Assembly (NCBI GenBank): GCA_947396885.1
Contig: OX377205.1
Coordinates: forward strand, 72,574,969 to 72,638,968
Direction: 5' to 3'
Length of the DNA: 64,000 bases
Source of the DNA: Heligmosomoides polygyrus polygyrus
Lineage: Eukaryota > Nematoda > Chromadorea > Rhabditida > Heligmosomidae
The translations under genes were made by a program, and so were the position numbers. Of the stretch, positions 21,844-32,743 are shown piece by piece. Positions within the stretch are counted from its first letter, which is position 1; each line of letters starts with the position of its first letter. The notes beneath the pieces are model-generated. The model was given only the letters and a program-made list of their open reading frames with translations, had not been told where the DNA came from and ran no database searches.

Positions 21844-23123
21844 GGCGCCTTTTATACTCCCGCCGCGGAGCGACGCGTCAATTCTGCGCGCGGCGCGACT
21901 GGCCGTGCCGCGCCCCGAATTTGACGCGCCGCTGCGCGATTGCAGTTAGAAAGGGAAGCGTCAGCGACGCGCGGCCACGAGTTTCTGCGCACTACGGCCC
22001 GTGCTCCAGAAGCGGTCCATGAGTCGTTGAAGGAGCAAAACAGAAAGGATTCGTCTGGTTGATCAGAGCATTGCATCTTGTCAATGTTTGTCGTGGGATT
22101 TCTTCGGTGAGCGACGAATCCTCTCTTAAGCTTGGAGTCGAAGTCGTCCCCTCAACCTACGGTTGAAACTGGTGAGTGTGGTATTGAATCGAATCCCCTG
22201 CAATACAAACGGCACTAAACCTCTCCTTATTTTGCGATACGTGCGGGTCCAAATGTAAAACTGCTGGAAGGTACTCATCGTCAAGAATCACTCAAAATTC
22301 TTTCTTGTTTGACCATTCTAGGGTCACTGTGCACTAAACATATCTTTAGCGTGGTATATGAAGCTTCGTGAATGTCTACAGATCTCCATTTTCTTCCTAG
22401 GTTACAGAAGGTACGGGCTAAGGTCATGGTCACCGATTTCGCCCAAACTCCCTAATCATCCAAACCTGGTAATCGCCTGTAACTTCAAAAAACGATGTCA
22501 GATTCGTGACCAGCACCCTAAATACCCCCTCCTCCTTCCCGATAGAAGAAGTTTGGTCGAAAAGGTGAAATCTCCCACCCTACACCGAGTCTGCCGCGGC
22601 TGATCGCGCCGCGCCGCGCCCTTCCCCTCGGCGGCGCGATTCGCAGAATACCGTAACCCAAAATTCCGTCAAGTGTGGTGTTTTGCGGCGGCGGAGTATA
22701 CAAGCGATGCGGCGCCGCCTCGCGGCGCGAAAAATCGATAGCCATGCCGACCATCACGCCGCGCCGCGAGGCGGCGCAAGTATAAGGCCCCTGTTATACT
22801 CCCGCGGGAGCTTCCGCGGGACGTTCGCGGACGGACGGTGCACCGCGGACGGTCATCGTCGTCCCGGGGCGGCTAGCGTCGCATCGGAGAGCGTTTCCCG
22901 CGCCCAACTCCACGGGACGACAGCCTTCCGCGGTGCAGTGCACCGCGGACGGCTGCCCTCCCGCGGGCGGGAAGTATAACACCCCTCTCGTCGTCTGTCG
23001 GCGGCGATCCGCGGATGGCGGGAGTGGCGGACCGCGACGAGTGGCCCGGCGCGGGGTCCCGACGCGATTTCCGCCCATCCGCGGAAGCTCCCGCGGGAGT
23101 ATAACAGGGGCCTAAAAGGCGCC
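21844..23123. mobile_element. Harbinger-like element X, 1280 bp with nested MITE
   Basis: The ends are GGCGCCTTTTATACTCCCGC on the left and the inverted GTATAAAAGGCGCC on the right, split on the right by a nested MITE. It is flanked by TAA at 21841-21843 and 23124-23126. The empty site GACTAAGGC occurs in C2 at 55919-55921. A 3-bp TAA duplication with GGC termini fits PIF/Harbinger. The interior has no transposase and is shared with 51488-52761. The ends are CpG-rich and GC-skewed relative to the AT-rich surroundings. Confidence 0.82.
22786..23112. mobile_element. Harbinger-like MITE, 327 bp
   Basis: Terminal repeats GGCCCCTGTTATACTCCCGC (left) and the inverted match on the right, with perfect TAA duplications at 22783-22785 and 23113-23115. 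It is nested in the right terminal repeat of element X. The interior is very CpG-rich, with CCGCGG and CCCGCGGG palindromes. Confidence 0.85.
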
Positions 23124-23126
23124 TAA

Positions 23127-25495
23127 GGCTGGGCTTCCTCGCCGGATCCCTTTCCCACAGTCGGATCCCCTCTTGTAGTTGCGTGGTGCCGTTGAGTGGT
23201 TCAGGGCCCAGGGCATGTATGCCAGTCCGGAGGTCGGGACTACCGAGTTCGCAACAACTGGTTTAAGAATGAAAATTTATATAAAGTTTGAACAGCGAAG
23301 ATCGAGTTTTGCCGAATAAAAATTAAATCATCTCTAAGTAGCTGAAAATTTGAATTTTTATCACATTTGAAGATTAGCTCTCATTGTAAAAAAAAGCCAG
23401 TCCAAGAGCTTGAGTTTATAGGATGTTACCCTCAAAACGTAAAAATGCATACTTCACTGACCAGTACTGTATATTGAAAAGATCGGCGGTGGACTTCAAC
23501 CCTCGATACCTTCACTCTCTTATCGTCTCAACATTCGCGGACGCTGTTCTGCTCCTCTAGGCTCTTCAACGACATTTTAGAAGCTTTCAATGTGCTCTCT
23601 GCTGTAAGGTCACCGAAGAAGCTCAGTGAGGGACGAGTCAAGAGACTTCAGATTGACCATGGTGACTCGGTGTCGTCCTACGCACCAGCTGAGGTGGAGA
23701 AGAGGGTCAAAGCACGAAGGGTGAGATGCCCACTGGGAGTAATCCAGCCGTTCCTTGTTGTACTAGAAGCAAGTTTCAGCACGAGATCGGCGATTCCAAT
23801 CTTGTGCTCTCCAGTCGCTGCAATACCTCCGTGACGAAGTTGGGGTGAAGAGGCTGCAGCATGAGCAGTTATTTATCGGTACTGATACTCTGTTACTTGG
23901 CCAGAATCTTGAGAGTAGCTTAATCAACCTATATGATCGACGTTTGCATTGATTTGTTTGCAGTGTAACATAGTTCTAGTGCAGATAAGTAACTTGTGTG
24001 AATTCGAAAATGAAGAGTTTTGAAACAGGTGCTTCTGAATGTTCGAATTGTTCTGAAATTTTCATGACAGTCCACCATACGGGTTCGGTACGCAAGCAGA
24101 GGTGAATGGCTGTTTCGAACAGAGAGTGTACGAGCTGCTCCACCCCATCAAATCAAACAACGAGAATACACAATGGCATTACGAAGAGACACTCAAGAAG
24201 AAGAACTGGCGTTCGTCCTCATATTCGTATTAATATTGTTCCTATAGAAGGACCATTAGAAACCACTCATGATTGGAAATTTCATCGTGAAAGTATCTGT
24301 CTCCACTAGTCAAAACTCATGGAAGTCACTCTCGAGTTCTGCGTTCTGTGAAATACGCAACACCAATAAAACCCCACGCACGAATGCCCTTGAGCTAATC
24401 GTAGGAGAGTCAATTGCTCGTTCAGGGCTTTAACAAAAAAGTGCACCAAGCGCTATGGTGGGCGCCCCAGTGTTCTATTGACATCGATCTACCACTACAT
24501 AATTGAGTTAGGTGCCCGCGCTGCAGATGATGAGGCGCATCTCACGCAGGTTAGAAACCTGCCGCATTCAGAATTGAACATGGGGTGGCCGAGGAAGCGT
24601 AGCCTCCTCCTGCTTGACACAGCAGCATCGGCTTCTAAGCGTCCTGATTCCCAATACATGTCACCGATCTCTGCCGTGAGCGTGGGAGGACCATTAAGGG
24701 AGTGGTGGAGAAGGGAAGTAAGGGGGAACTCTAGGGTGGACCAGGAGAGCTACCAGGAAGGGAAAGGAACATCCTGGTGACCAGGACAGGGAAACCAGCA
24801 AGAAGAGACCAGTAAGGGGATCAATAGTGGAAACAAGGAAGTTAGCTAGGATTGCGACCAGGGACGTGGGGGGAGGTGGAAGATAGTAAAGGCGGAGCAG
24901 CGATTAGATCCAGGTAGAAGAAGCGAGCGAAGGGAAACCTGCCGTCCGGATTCGGATGACGTGTCAACGATCTCCGGAAACACGAGCTATTGGGCACGAG
25001 AACGGTTGCAGAGGAGCAACCTGTAGGCAGAAGTACTGCGCAGCGCAAACAAACCAGTGGCGCTACCGGACTGTCCGGAGAGAATGTCTATGACGAACGC
25101 AAGAAAGTGGCGAACGACTTGATGCCAATAAAGTACACGGCAGATCCTGTATGTCAGTGAATTTCAAGTTTTACAAAAACTACTTTCCGTGTGTCAGTGA
25201 TGCTGCAAAGTAGCGCGAAGCACGCAAGTGCGAGACACGCCGTTAGGTGTGTCGGAGCACTTGTTCCGTAGAATTCTGTTGGTCACCATTTTTTCTAGCG
25301 ATTATAGAGAAACGTTTTACTATAGCGGCCTATCTAATTTTCGACGACTTCTCGACCGCCTCTCCAATTCTAGAACGTCGAAGCTGATAGCTCCAGAGGC
25401 CTTCTAACTTGTCTTGCCTAACTTACCAGAATCGTGCCACTCCAATCATCGTCCTCTCGATCCCCCTCATTGCGCACCGCTGATTGGGTAGGGTT
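23127..25495. other. Unassigned duplicated sequence
   Basis: Shared with 55922-58035. Open frames at 23592-23834 (80 codons, kept at 56388-56630) and around 24106-24309 (extended to 115 codons at 56794-57141 in C2) have no recognisable domain, and the second is broken in C1. C1 has about 220 bp extra at 24560-24790. No gene call can be supported. Confidence 0.3.
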
Positions 25496-25499
25496 ATGA

Positions 25500-26075
25500 C
25501 ATCCCGCCGATTTCCTTCTCTTCACGTTGACGATAACGTCATTATAATAGAATGGTGAGATCTTGATCGTGAATCCACTGCACATCCCTTGGAGAACTCC
25601 GATGTACTGAGCAGGAACTATAGCTGTGCTCTTCAAATTTTTCGAATATTCTAATGGTTTCAATGCCCGCAATTTTCGCGTACTCGAATTCGAATATATT
25701 CGAAAGGTGTTGTTTTTATGAATATTCGAATTCGATTACGTTCGAGAAACGCGACATTTTGAATGTTCGAATCCGAATACTCAAATTCGGATGGAAATCA
25801 TTCGAATGCCTATTCGAATCGGTCATTCAGGCACAAGTATAGTAGGAACGCCCTGAGTGAGCAGTGCTTCGATGAACGTTTCGACGGAAACGAATGCATT
25901 CTTCTTATCGAATAACGCGAGGCACAGTGGCATACTCTCGAGATACTTCGATGTGCCTCGTACATAATTTTGAATATGTGGTCGTGCGTGCTGAATCCTC
26001 TTCCGAAATCCTCCTTCAGCGTTCTGGCGACCGTATTTAGGCAGACATGGGTGAACAACTTGTGGATTAGGAACA
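25500..26075 (-). pseudogene. RTE-type reverse transcriptase fragment (C1), split by MITE
   Basis: Minus-strand translation matches part of an RTE-clade reverse transcriptase. 25842-26075 covers a region before the palm motifs, and 25500-25618 encodes QYIGVLQGMCSGFTIKISPF and NDVIVNVKR. The two parts are separated by a 223-bp MITE. The frame is broken and both ends are truncated. Confidence 0.7.
25619..25841. mobile_element. 223-bp ATTCGAA-rich MITE (C1)
   Basis: Inserted in the RTE fragment. The flanking 8-bp repeats are GCAGGAAC (25611-25618) and GTAGGAAC (25842-25849), one mismatch. Comparison with the intact RTE at 31652-31675 shows a single GTAGGAAC there. The ends TATAGCTGTGC and inverted TATACTTGTGC are similar. 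The interior has about ten ATTCGAA/TTCGAAT palindromic strings. Confidence 0.75.
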
Positions 26076-26110
26076 GCAGGCAGATGGGGGACAGTTATCG
26101 ATGTCGTTCT

Positions 26111-26289
26111 GGGGCCGGATTCATCAACGAATTACATAACTTTAACGCAGAATTGTAAGCTTATCAAGCGATATGGTGAACGATAAGCCCATTATCTGAG
26201 CTTCTAACGCGGCTCATCGCTCACCATATCGCTTGATAAGCTTACAATTCTTCGTTAAAGTTACTTAAGTCGTTGATTAATCCGGCCCC
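26111..26289. repeat. Palindromic MITE, GGGGCCGGATTCATCAACGA family (C1 copy 1)
   Basis: 179 bp with long terminal inverted repeats: GGGGCCGGATTCATCAACGA on the left and an inverted match ending CCGGCCCC on the right. The interior is also palindromic (AAGCTTATCAAGCGATATGG repeated inverted), so it can form one long hairpin. The superfamily is not certain. Confidence 0.8.
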
Positions 26290-26443
26290 TGGTAGCCGAA
26301 CGGCATTTATCAGTTGCAGCTAAAGCGCGTTTGTTACGTGTACAACTCACAAGGCGGATCCCCATTTGAGGCTTGCATACAGCGTCGTAGTAGGATGCTG
26401 TACCAGACAACCGTAGGGTCAAACCGGTGCTGTAGAAGAAATT

Positions 26444-26550
26444 GGGGCCGGATTCACGACTTACAGCAATTTAACAGAGAAAATTACAGCCAAAATCCCT
26501 GATAGCGTGGCTTATCAAGCAATATGGTGAGCGATAAGCCGCGTTATCTG
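26444..26550. repeat. Partial GGGGCCGGATTC MITE (C1 copy 2)
   Basis: Left half of the same MITE family (GGGGCCGGATTCACGACTTA, then TGGCTTATCAAGCAATATGG); the right half is missing. Confidence 0.65.
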
Positions 26551-26713
26551 AATGTGAGTTTTCCGCTGTGAATTCTCTGTTCTCCGACCCTTGGAATCCG
26601 ACCCATGGTTTCGAATTGATAGGCATTTATCGCATCGGGAAAATACGGTGTGCTTTATTTTCTACTTCAAAAGAATCATGAGCGGTTTTGAGGGTGAGAA
26701 ATCTTTCTCAGTT

Positions 26714-26896
26714 GGGGCCAGATTCATCAACGACTTACAGAGATTTAATGGAGAGACCACTACCAAATCTTCTGAAGAAAAAACGCGAATTAACGCGACA
26801 TATCAACAGGCGATATGGTGAAATGTTGGCTTTATCAGGAATCTCTGCTGTAATTTCTCCGTTAAATCTCTGTAAGTCGTTGATGAATCTGCCCCC
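26714..26896. repeat. Palindromic MITE (C1 copy 3)
   Basis: 183 bp from GGGGCCAGATTCATCAACGA to the inverted TCGTTGATGAATCTGCCCCC. The interior is palindromic around CAGGCGATATGGTGAAATG. Confidence 0.75.
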
Positions 26897-27170
26897 CGGA
26901 TGTGATTTTCGGCAACGGTTGAACTTCTCAACAGGTATGGACGAGTACGGAACTGAAACGTGGTTTGAATTTGTGGAGCCGGAGATTCTTCCGTGGTGGT
27001 ATTTCGTGCTTCCAAGTCTGTTTTTTCGCTTTTCAACTTCAAATGTTCGAATTAAGCCGAAAGCGAGGAAAGCTCCAAAAACGCTATTCGATCTCCTGAT
27101 GTGTTTGTTGTTGCTGGCCAAAAAGGATATGTACATATGCGTAGGCAATAAAATAGTGCAGGCTTAGTCG
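26897..27170 (+). other. Conserved open stretch after MITE cluster
   Basis: About 75 codons (26933-27167) stay open and nearly identical in C2 (59459-59734). The opposite strand is open too. No domain recognised. C1/C2 homology ends near 27170. Confidence 0.3.
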
Positions 27171-28020
27171 GCGGAAGCAAGTGTTTTGCCACTTTCTTCT
27201 AAATTTGGTAGAGCCTGTGACTAGCATGTTGTAAAGAGGCACACGAAGATGCGATTCTGTGTTACTCGTTTCGTGGCTCTACCCTCGCAAATTAATGAAA
27301 CAGTGCTATTCGGACGTCTAGCCCACTAGATTCGGAGTTGGATGACTGATTGCCGTATGCCATGTAAGAGACAGCATGTTCACGTGATGTTAGAAGCAGG
27401 AAAGTGATACGTGTGCGAAAGTTCCTTTAGAAGAGCTGGACTACAAATAGGCGAGTCCAATAAATCTCGGCGTTTTGCCAACGAGCCTCTTTTGCTGTTC
27501 CTCTGTTTAGGCTCCCTCTCCAGACCAGGAACCGGAATCTGAGTCTATCTGGGCAGCCAGGCGGGTGTAGTTTACTTGTTTCCACATGTTGCTGGCCATT
27601 TATTGTGGGTCGTCGAAAAGTCGTTTAAGAGCGGCCACCACCAACTAGGATTGCACCTATGCAAGAATGCAAGAAATCTGAATCTCGAAGAGCAGCCAGC
27701 TATCTTATCATAGAGACCACGTGCTGCTGTCGTGTGTCGAAGTAAAAATGGAAAACGTGCGGCGTGACGTAATGTCTCTCGCCTTGTCTCGTGGTACTCT
27801 ACGACGCTGGCGAATCGCAGTGACCGCGTTAACTTTCGCGTTCACATCGCTGTCCAACAATACCCCTTTTGCGACAAAAAGCACAAAGGACATTGTACGG
27901 TATTAACTAAACAACACGCATTTTACTTCTATTTCCTGTTATAAAAAAGCGTATCTGGCGCATACGTCTGCTGTGGCAACCCGATGGACAATACAGAGAT
28001 TTAGCCTTTCAAGGCAAGTC
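27171..28020. other. Unassigned single-copy sequence
   Basis: No homologue elsewhere in the window; short open frames only. Nothing recognised. Confidence 0.3.
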
Positions 28021-28029
28021 TGGAATCAA

Positions 28030-28160
28030 TCCATTAAAGGGATGAAAGGCTTGGCTTGTCTTGGCGAGGACCTCCGAACTAGGAGTCGACCTGATGTACA
28101 TGTGAAAGCTGGCGCGTGCTCAGAATGCCTACTAGAGCCTTCTCTCGAGACAGTACCGAT
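28030..28160 (-). repeat. SINE-like repeat fragment
   Basis: Minus-orientation fragment retaining GGGATGAAAGGCTTGGCTTG and the start of the degenerate tRNA-like head. Confidence 0.5.
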
Positions 28161-28299
28161 AGGGTTCTGAAGCTGACTGGGCGAAACAAAGGGCGTTCGT
28201 TGGGAGTGGTTGTCGAGTCCACATTTTATCAACAGCACAAGGAACATGGGTAGTCAGTATTCAGTGCACCCCACATCGCGCTGGTTCCGCATTCGTCTC

Positions 28300-28831
28300 A
28301 TCATTACGCAGTACCTGCTTCTTCTCGCTCTTCTTCTCCTGAGCGTTTAGTCCCCGCCGTCGCAGGCTCCGCTGTCCTTGTGATCTGTCGCCACCTCATC
28401 CTATCAAAGGCATCATCTGCCGTGGCGCCGATTTCGGCGAGATCTCTCATGATCACGTCCTTCCATCTTTTCCTTGGGGCTCCTCCCGCACGCTTTGCGG
28501 GTGCCTCGAAATCTAGGCCCAACCTTGTGGGGTGATCATCTGATCTTCTGAGGACGTGCCCGTACCACCTCAGGCGCTGCTCTCTTATCTTCAGCTGGAT
28601 CGGGGCTGCCTTCATCACTGCCCTAACATACTCATTTCGCACTCTGTCCCGACGGGTCCATCCACATGCCCACCTCAGCATCCTCATCTCCGCCGCGTGC
28701 AGTTGCCGCTCCTGCGCCTTACCCAGGGCCCAGCACTCACTGCCGTAGAGGAGGGCAGGCTTAACAACTGTTATATAGAGCTTGCCTTTGAGCGTACTGG
28801 AGCATCTATGGTCGCAGAGGATCCCTGTTAA
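28300..28831 (-). pseudogene. RTE-type retrotransposon ORF2 C-terminus
   Basis: The minus strand encodes about 175 residues of the post-palm C-terminal region of an RTE-clade reverse transcriptase. It includes LYGSECWALGKAQERQLHAA, MLRWACGWTRRDRVRN, LRWYGHVLRR and RKRWKDVIMRDL, ending in TAA at 28301-28303 followed by TGATGA, as is usual at RTE 3' ends. It belongs to a different RTE lineage from the one at 30660-31990. Its upstream part is replaced at 28828 by TTAA and the start of a piggyBac element, so the ORF is cut. Confidence 0.8.
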
Positions 28832-29717
28832 CCCCTTCACGACACGATTGATTTTCACGCGAGTGCCGAGAGGGACAGCGCGCGTTTTTTCCGCGTGCTG
28901 ATTGTTCGTTGGACAATGTCCCAGGGAGTGCGCTCAATTTTCCAACCTACCATGGATGCGATGGATGACGATTTTGCTCAACTGGACAGGAGTTTCGATG
29001 AAGTACTGCTGGAAAGCGGTGAAGAGGACGGCTTCGCCGAGGATGGAACTGCTGTTCATAGTTTGATCGCGCCTGTGGAACAGGGATGGGCGGAGTTTCT
29101 GTTTTCTGTTTTCTGATTTCTGATTTTCTGGCCATTTTGGGCAAATTTTTTCTCTTTTCTGTTCTATTTTCTGGCCAGAATACAGAAAATAGAGTTGCGA
29201 TCCAAATTTTATCACAGAAATCCAATGAGAAGAATCCAAAAAGTATCATAGAATAGTGAGCTTCATTCCAAAATAGTGTTTTAGAGTATCTTAAATGGCA
29301 GGCATGTGGCATTTTTCGATGTGCTCATGTAGCAATTGCGCCATATACTCATGAACTATGCAGCTTTGTTTGATTGATTGATTGTGTAAGTGCTGCTGGC
29401 AAGGAGTTCCTTCATAGGACATTTTTCGACTTCCATAATTTGGCTTCGTATTCTTTTCGATGTTAACAGTAGTTTGGACCATCTACGATCACTAGAAATT
29501 TCATATCAAAGCTATAAAACTAGTATTCTGACAAAGTAAGCCTCCTGAGTGGCCGTGAGCTTTTGCGATGCAATTTTTAAAGGGTGTAGGGTCCCGTGTG
29601 GTGAATCCAAAACCATAGCTACTTTTTTTCGGAATGCTCTTCTGTGGTCGAAAAAAAAACCGTCTAGACGCGTGAGCGCGCAGCTCATAACGCCCTGCTG
29701 CCACCCAACGGGATTCG

Positions 29718-29794
29718 GTCCGTTGGTGTAGTGGTAACAGAGTCGCCTCTCGGGTGCACCGAGCGGGTTTGATGGTTCGCTCCTCGGTGCCGCC
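29718..29794 (+). other. tRNA-like module in palindrome, left arm
   Basis: Box A-like GTTGGTGTAGTGGTAACA and box B-like GGTTCGCTCC with CTC in the anticodon position, reminiscent of tRNA-Glu(CTC). Acceptor ends (GTCCGTT and GTGCCGCC) do not pair, and extra bases lie before box B, so it is not a canonical tRNA. It may act as a Pol III promoter. Confidence 0.55.
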
Positions 29795-30140
29795 AATGTT
29801 TTTGCACACATCGTATTGTTATTATTATGCACTTGCGTGATCACAGGAGTCAATTTGTACACGATTTTGCTTTTAGTATTTGAACCTAGCCTTTTTGGGC
29901 TTTCGTTTGAGTTATCTCTCATTGGATCGTATATGCACTGTACCACATCAGCAACGATACCGTAAATGCACACAAACACATAAACTTCATGGATAAGTAT
30001 GAATACGATTCATAGAGAGGTAACTGAAACAAAAGCCCAAAAAGGCTAGGTTCAAATACTAAAAGCATTAATCGTGCACAAATTGACCCTTGTGGTCACG
30101 CAAGCCTATAATAATAACGATCTGATGTGTGCAAAACACT

Positions 30141-30218
30141 GGCGGCACCGGGGACCGAACCATCAAACCCCCTCAGTGCACCCGAGAGGCGACCCTGTTA
30201 CCACTACGCCAACGGACC
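30141..30218 (-). other. tRNA-like module in palindrome, right arm
   Basis: Inverted copy of 29718-29794: TTGGCGTAGTGGTAACAGG as box A and GGTTCGGTCCCC as box B on the minus strand. Confidence 0.55.
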
Positions 30219-30397
30219 ACATCGGATTGGGTGGCAACAGGGCGTTGTGAGTTGCGCGTTCACGCGTCCAGACGGTTTTTTTTTGTCGACCACACAAGAG
30301 CATTCCGAAAAAAGTAACTATGGTTTTGGACTCCCCACACGGGACCCTACATCCGGTAAAATTTGCATAGCAAAAGCTCACGACCACTCTGGAGGCT

Positions 30398-30659
30398 CTC
30401 CTTGCGAGGGGCGCTAAATTATGTATTAACTAACCACTTGTCCTAGAGTTACTGTGTGTAGGATTATTCTCCACCTCCGGTTTAAAAATTGAAAATTGTT
30501 GGCCGGTCATCCCCAATATCTCTTTCTGCAGAGCCTTTGTAGAAGCTGCTTTTTTAACTCTGAAGGTTGCTCAGTTTTTGGAGCCACAAATTAGTAAGAA
30601 ACAGAAAAGTTTAGTTACCTTCGATTTCGCTGCTGTAGTGATACAGCACTGATATATGA
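30398..30659. other. Unassigned sequence shared with D2
   Basis: Matches 62555-62810; no feature recognised. Confidence 0.35.
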
Positions 30660-31990
30660 AATTTCTCATTCATCACGTATATCATCTGTCGTCCCACTGA
30701 TCATCGAGTTGTTCAAGTGGGCACTAGCAGCGTCTCCATACGTCGATGCCGCGTTCCAGGGTGCTCCACTGGATCCTTTTCGCTCGAGAGACACGAAGAG
30801 CGTCATATTCCTTGTTCAGGTCTTTGACGAAGAAGTTCGACCAACGCGTTGGTGGGCATCCTGGTGTTCTCTTGACATCCCGCAGAATCCAGTCGGTGTC
30901 TGCGAAGCGCATTACGCGCCCACCAAATTTTCGACGACTTCGCCCATGCGACAGCGTCTCTGATCTTCTAACGTCGGCGAAGCTCGGAAGTCTCGAGCCC
31001 TTCTCTCACTTGCGTGAGTCGTGTCACTCCGAGCTTGTCCTCTTGATTCCACGCTGCGCGATACTGATCGCATGTTCATCCTGCTTTCGTAAAGTCCAGG
31101 TCTCTGGTGCGTATGTTAGGGCAGGGAGAACAGTGAAGTCGAAAAGGTGGTTACGGAGCCGGACGTTCTTTGTCTTCTCCACGACTCTTTCGACGCTCTT
31201 GACAGCCCCTCAAGCCGCTCGCTTCCTCCTGCCCAGCTCCGGCGCTAGTTGTTGGTCATGTTGTTTTCGCGACCCGGATGTACGTATCTGGAGCATTCGA
31301 GGATGTTCGTCCCGTTGAGCGAGGATGAGGCATCAGAAACTCGTCCGTTCCTCATGAACATCGCCTTCGTAAGATTCAGCTGCAGTCCAACGTTCGACCA
31401 TACACGGTCGAAGCCAGCAAGCATCTGCTCCGCCTGGCTAGCGCTCGCTGTTAGATGGTGTAGCTGCCGTCCGTCGCCTTGCACTCCCATGTCTTCCCAT
31501 TCTAGTTCGGAATGAGGTTTTCGAGTGTGGTGCTGAAGAGAAACGGGGATATGGTATCCTCTCATCGACCTCTCTGTTCACACTGGCAACGATGTCGTTG
31601 TAGAGTAACGAGACGTCTGTCATGCATCCACTGTACAGCTCTCGAAGGACTCTGATGTACAGAGTAGGAACGCCCTGAGTGAGCAGGGCGTCGATGACCG
31701 CTTCAGTTTCGAGGGATTCGAATGCCTTCTTCAGGTCGATGAACGTAAGGCACAGCGGCCGCTTGTACTCTCGCGACACTTCGATGAGCTTCGTAATGGT
31801 GTGTATGTGGTCGATCGTGCTGAATCTCCGAAACACTGCTCGCTCGCATGGCTCTCCTTCGTCCAGCGTTCTGCCGATCCTATTCAAGATGACTCGAGTG
31901 AACAGCTTATAGACTACGTACGTCAGGCAGATCGGGCGGTGGTTGCTGGTGTCGTGCACTCCTCTGCACAGCAAGGCGGTTCTGCTAGTC
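30660..31990 (-). pseudogene. RTE-type reverse transcriptase, truncated (D1)
   Basis: Minus-strand translation gives, in order and across frameshifts, NHRPICLTYVVYKLFTRVIL (from about 31945), FSTIDHIHTITKLIEVSREY, LCLTFIDLKKAFESLETEAV (palm motif A region), ALLTQGVPTLYIRVLRELYS, GRQLHHL, LQLNLTKAMF and LRDVKRTPGCPPTRW (about 30860), then the end near 30685 with a TGATGAATGAG tail. The Asp of the FADD motif is lost: the expected LRFADDIVLI reads as LTASASQ. It is 5'-truncated at about 31990. Confidence 0.85.
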
Positions 31991-32743
31991 TTCCACTGAG
32001 ATGTAATATGATATGCCGATATGAGGAGAAATAATAATAATGTGATAAAGAGGGCACATGCTTGATCTTCATTATATGGTGTCTATGCATTCAAGAAAGC
32101 ACCTTCACCCAAGATCTTTTGTGCTGACAGCCCCTTCAGTCACAAACTCGTGCTGTTCTGTGAAATGTCAAGCCAGTACACAATATCTTTAGTCGGGTAA
32201 ATAGTAACTAGGTGCTGTAAAGAGCACCGATAAGTTGGCCTGAAAACTTTCAGCTACGCGGAAACTAGGCCACTTACAAGGAAAGATATTCCAGAAGAAT
32301 GAGACGAACTAGGAATACAGATTCTGGCAGAGCCAGTAATACTCAACGAATCTCTGCACAGCTTTAGAGCATGTTGCGAGAGTGTGTCTACAAACTCAAG
32401 CAATTGTGTTGAAACATGCAAACAATGATCACTGAGCTTTCATCGTGTTCGGTACTCTAAAAGGCCAGTTTCTTACTAGTGGGACCATTATCTAACTGAG
32501 GCGTTAGCGGTGAAACTGAGCTGATGAGTAATGCTGTATATTTCAAGTGTCAAGATTCCTACGATCTATCAGACAAGATTTATAACTTGCTGATTGCAGT
32601 ACACTGGAGTGTACCAAAAAATTTTATAACCGCTTGCAAATTAAAACGCTGGTTTACGACTACATTTCTAGTCATACAAAAACATTTGCTACTGAAAAAA
32701 ATGGATCTTTGAGCAGAATAATTAGGTCGTGTGATAATTTCGA
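31991..32743. other. Unassigned interior of hAT-like element
   Basis: AT-rich, no second copy in the window and nothing recognised. Confidence 0.3.

Larger units (their letters stand above)
12136..27170 (+). repeat. Direct duplication, copy B1+C1
   Basis: This 15-kb block is repeated in the same order and orientation at 33623-59700. The second copy is longer because it carries the 4.2-kb hAT-like palindrome, a 42775-45467 composite, a 0.43-kb Harbinger-like element and the 5.1-kb foldback. The first copy alone carries the 12942-14810 element, the 15730-16075 piggyBac-like fragment and the 21844-23123 Harbinger-like element. Confidence 0.85.
29539..30397. repeat. Palindrome with tRNA-like modules in both arms
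   Basis: Arms 29539-29925 and 30008-30397 are inverted copies, separated by about 80 bp. Each arm has GAGTGGC/TCGTGAGC near the outer end, a GGAATGCTCTT string, a tRNA-like module and an inner CCTAGCCTTTTTGGGCTTT. A single right-arm copy lies at 62200-62570 in D2. Confidence 0.8.

Noticed and set aside
22600..23120. GC-rich zone as a CpG-island promoter of a gene
   Set aside because: The GC-rich bases are confined to Harbinger-like termini and a MITE, and no gene follows.
26688..27167. 159-codon frame as a gene
   Set aside because: It starts within a palindromic MITE and crosses its boundary; only the last 75 codons are conserved, and the opposite strand is equally open.
28304..28858. 184-codon minus-strand frame as a host gene
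   Set aside because: Its sequence is the C-terminal part of an RTE reverse transcriptase, and its apparent start codon lies in the piggyBac terminus, so the N-terminal 12 residues are an accidental fusion.
29718..29794. Genuine tRNA-Glu gene, or a nematode tRNA with long variable arm
   Set aside because: Box A and B are present, but acceptor ends do not pair and the anticodon stem is weak in two of three copies.
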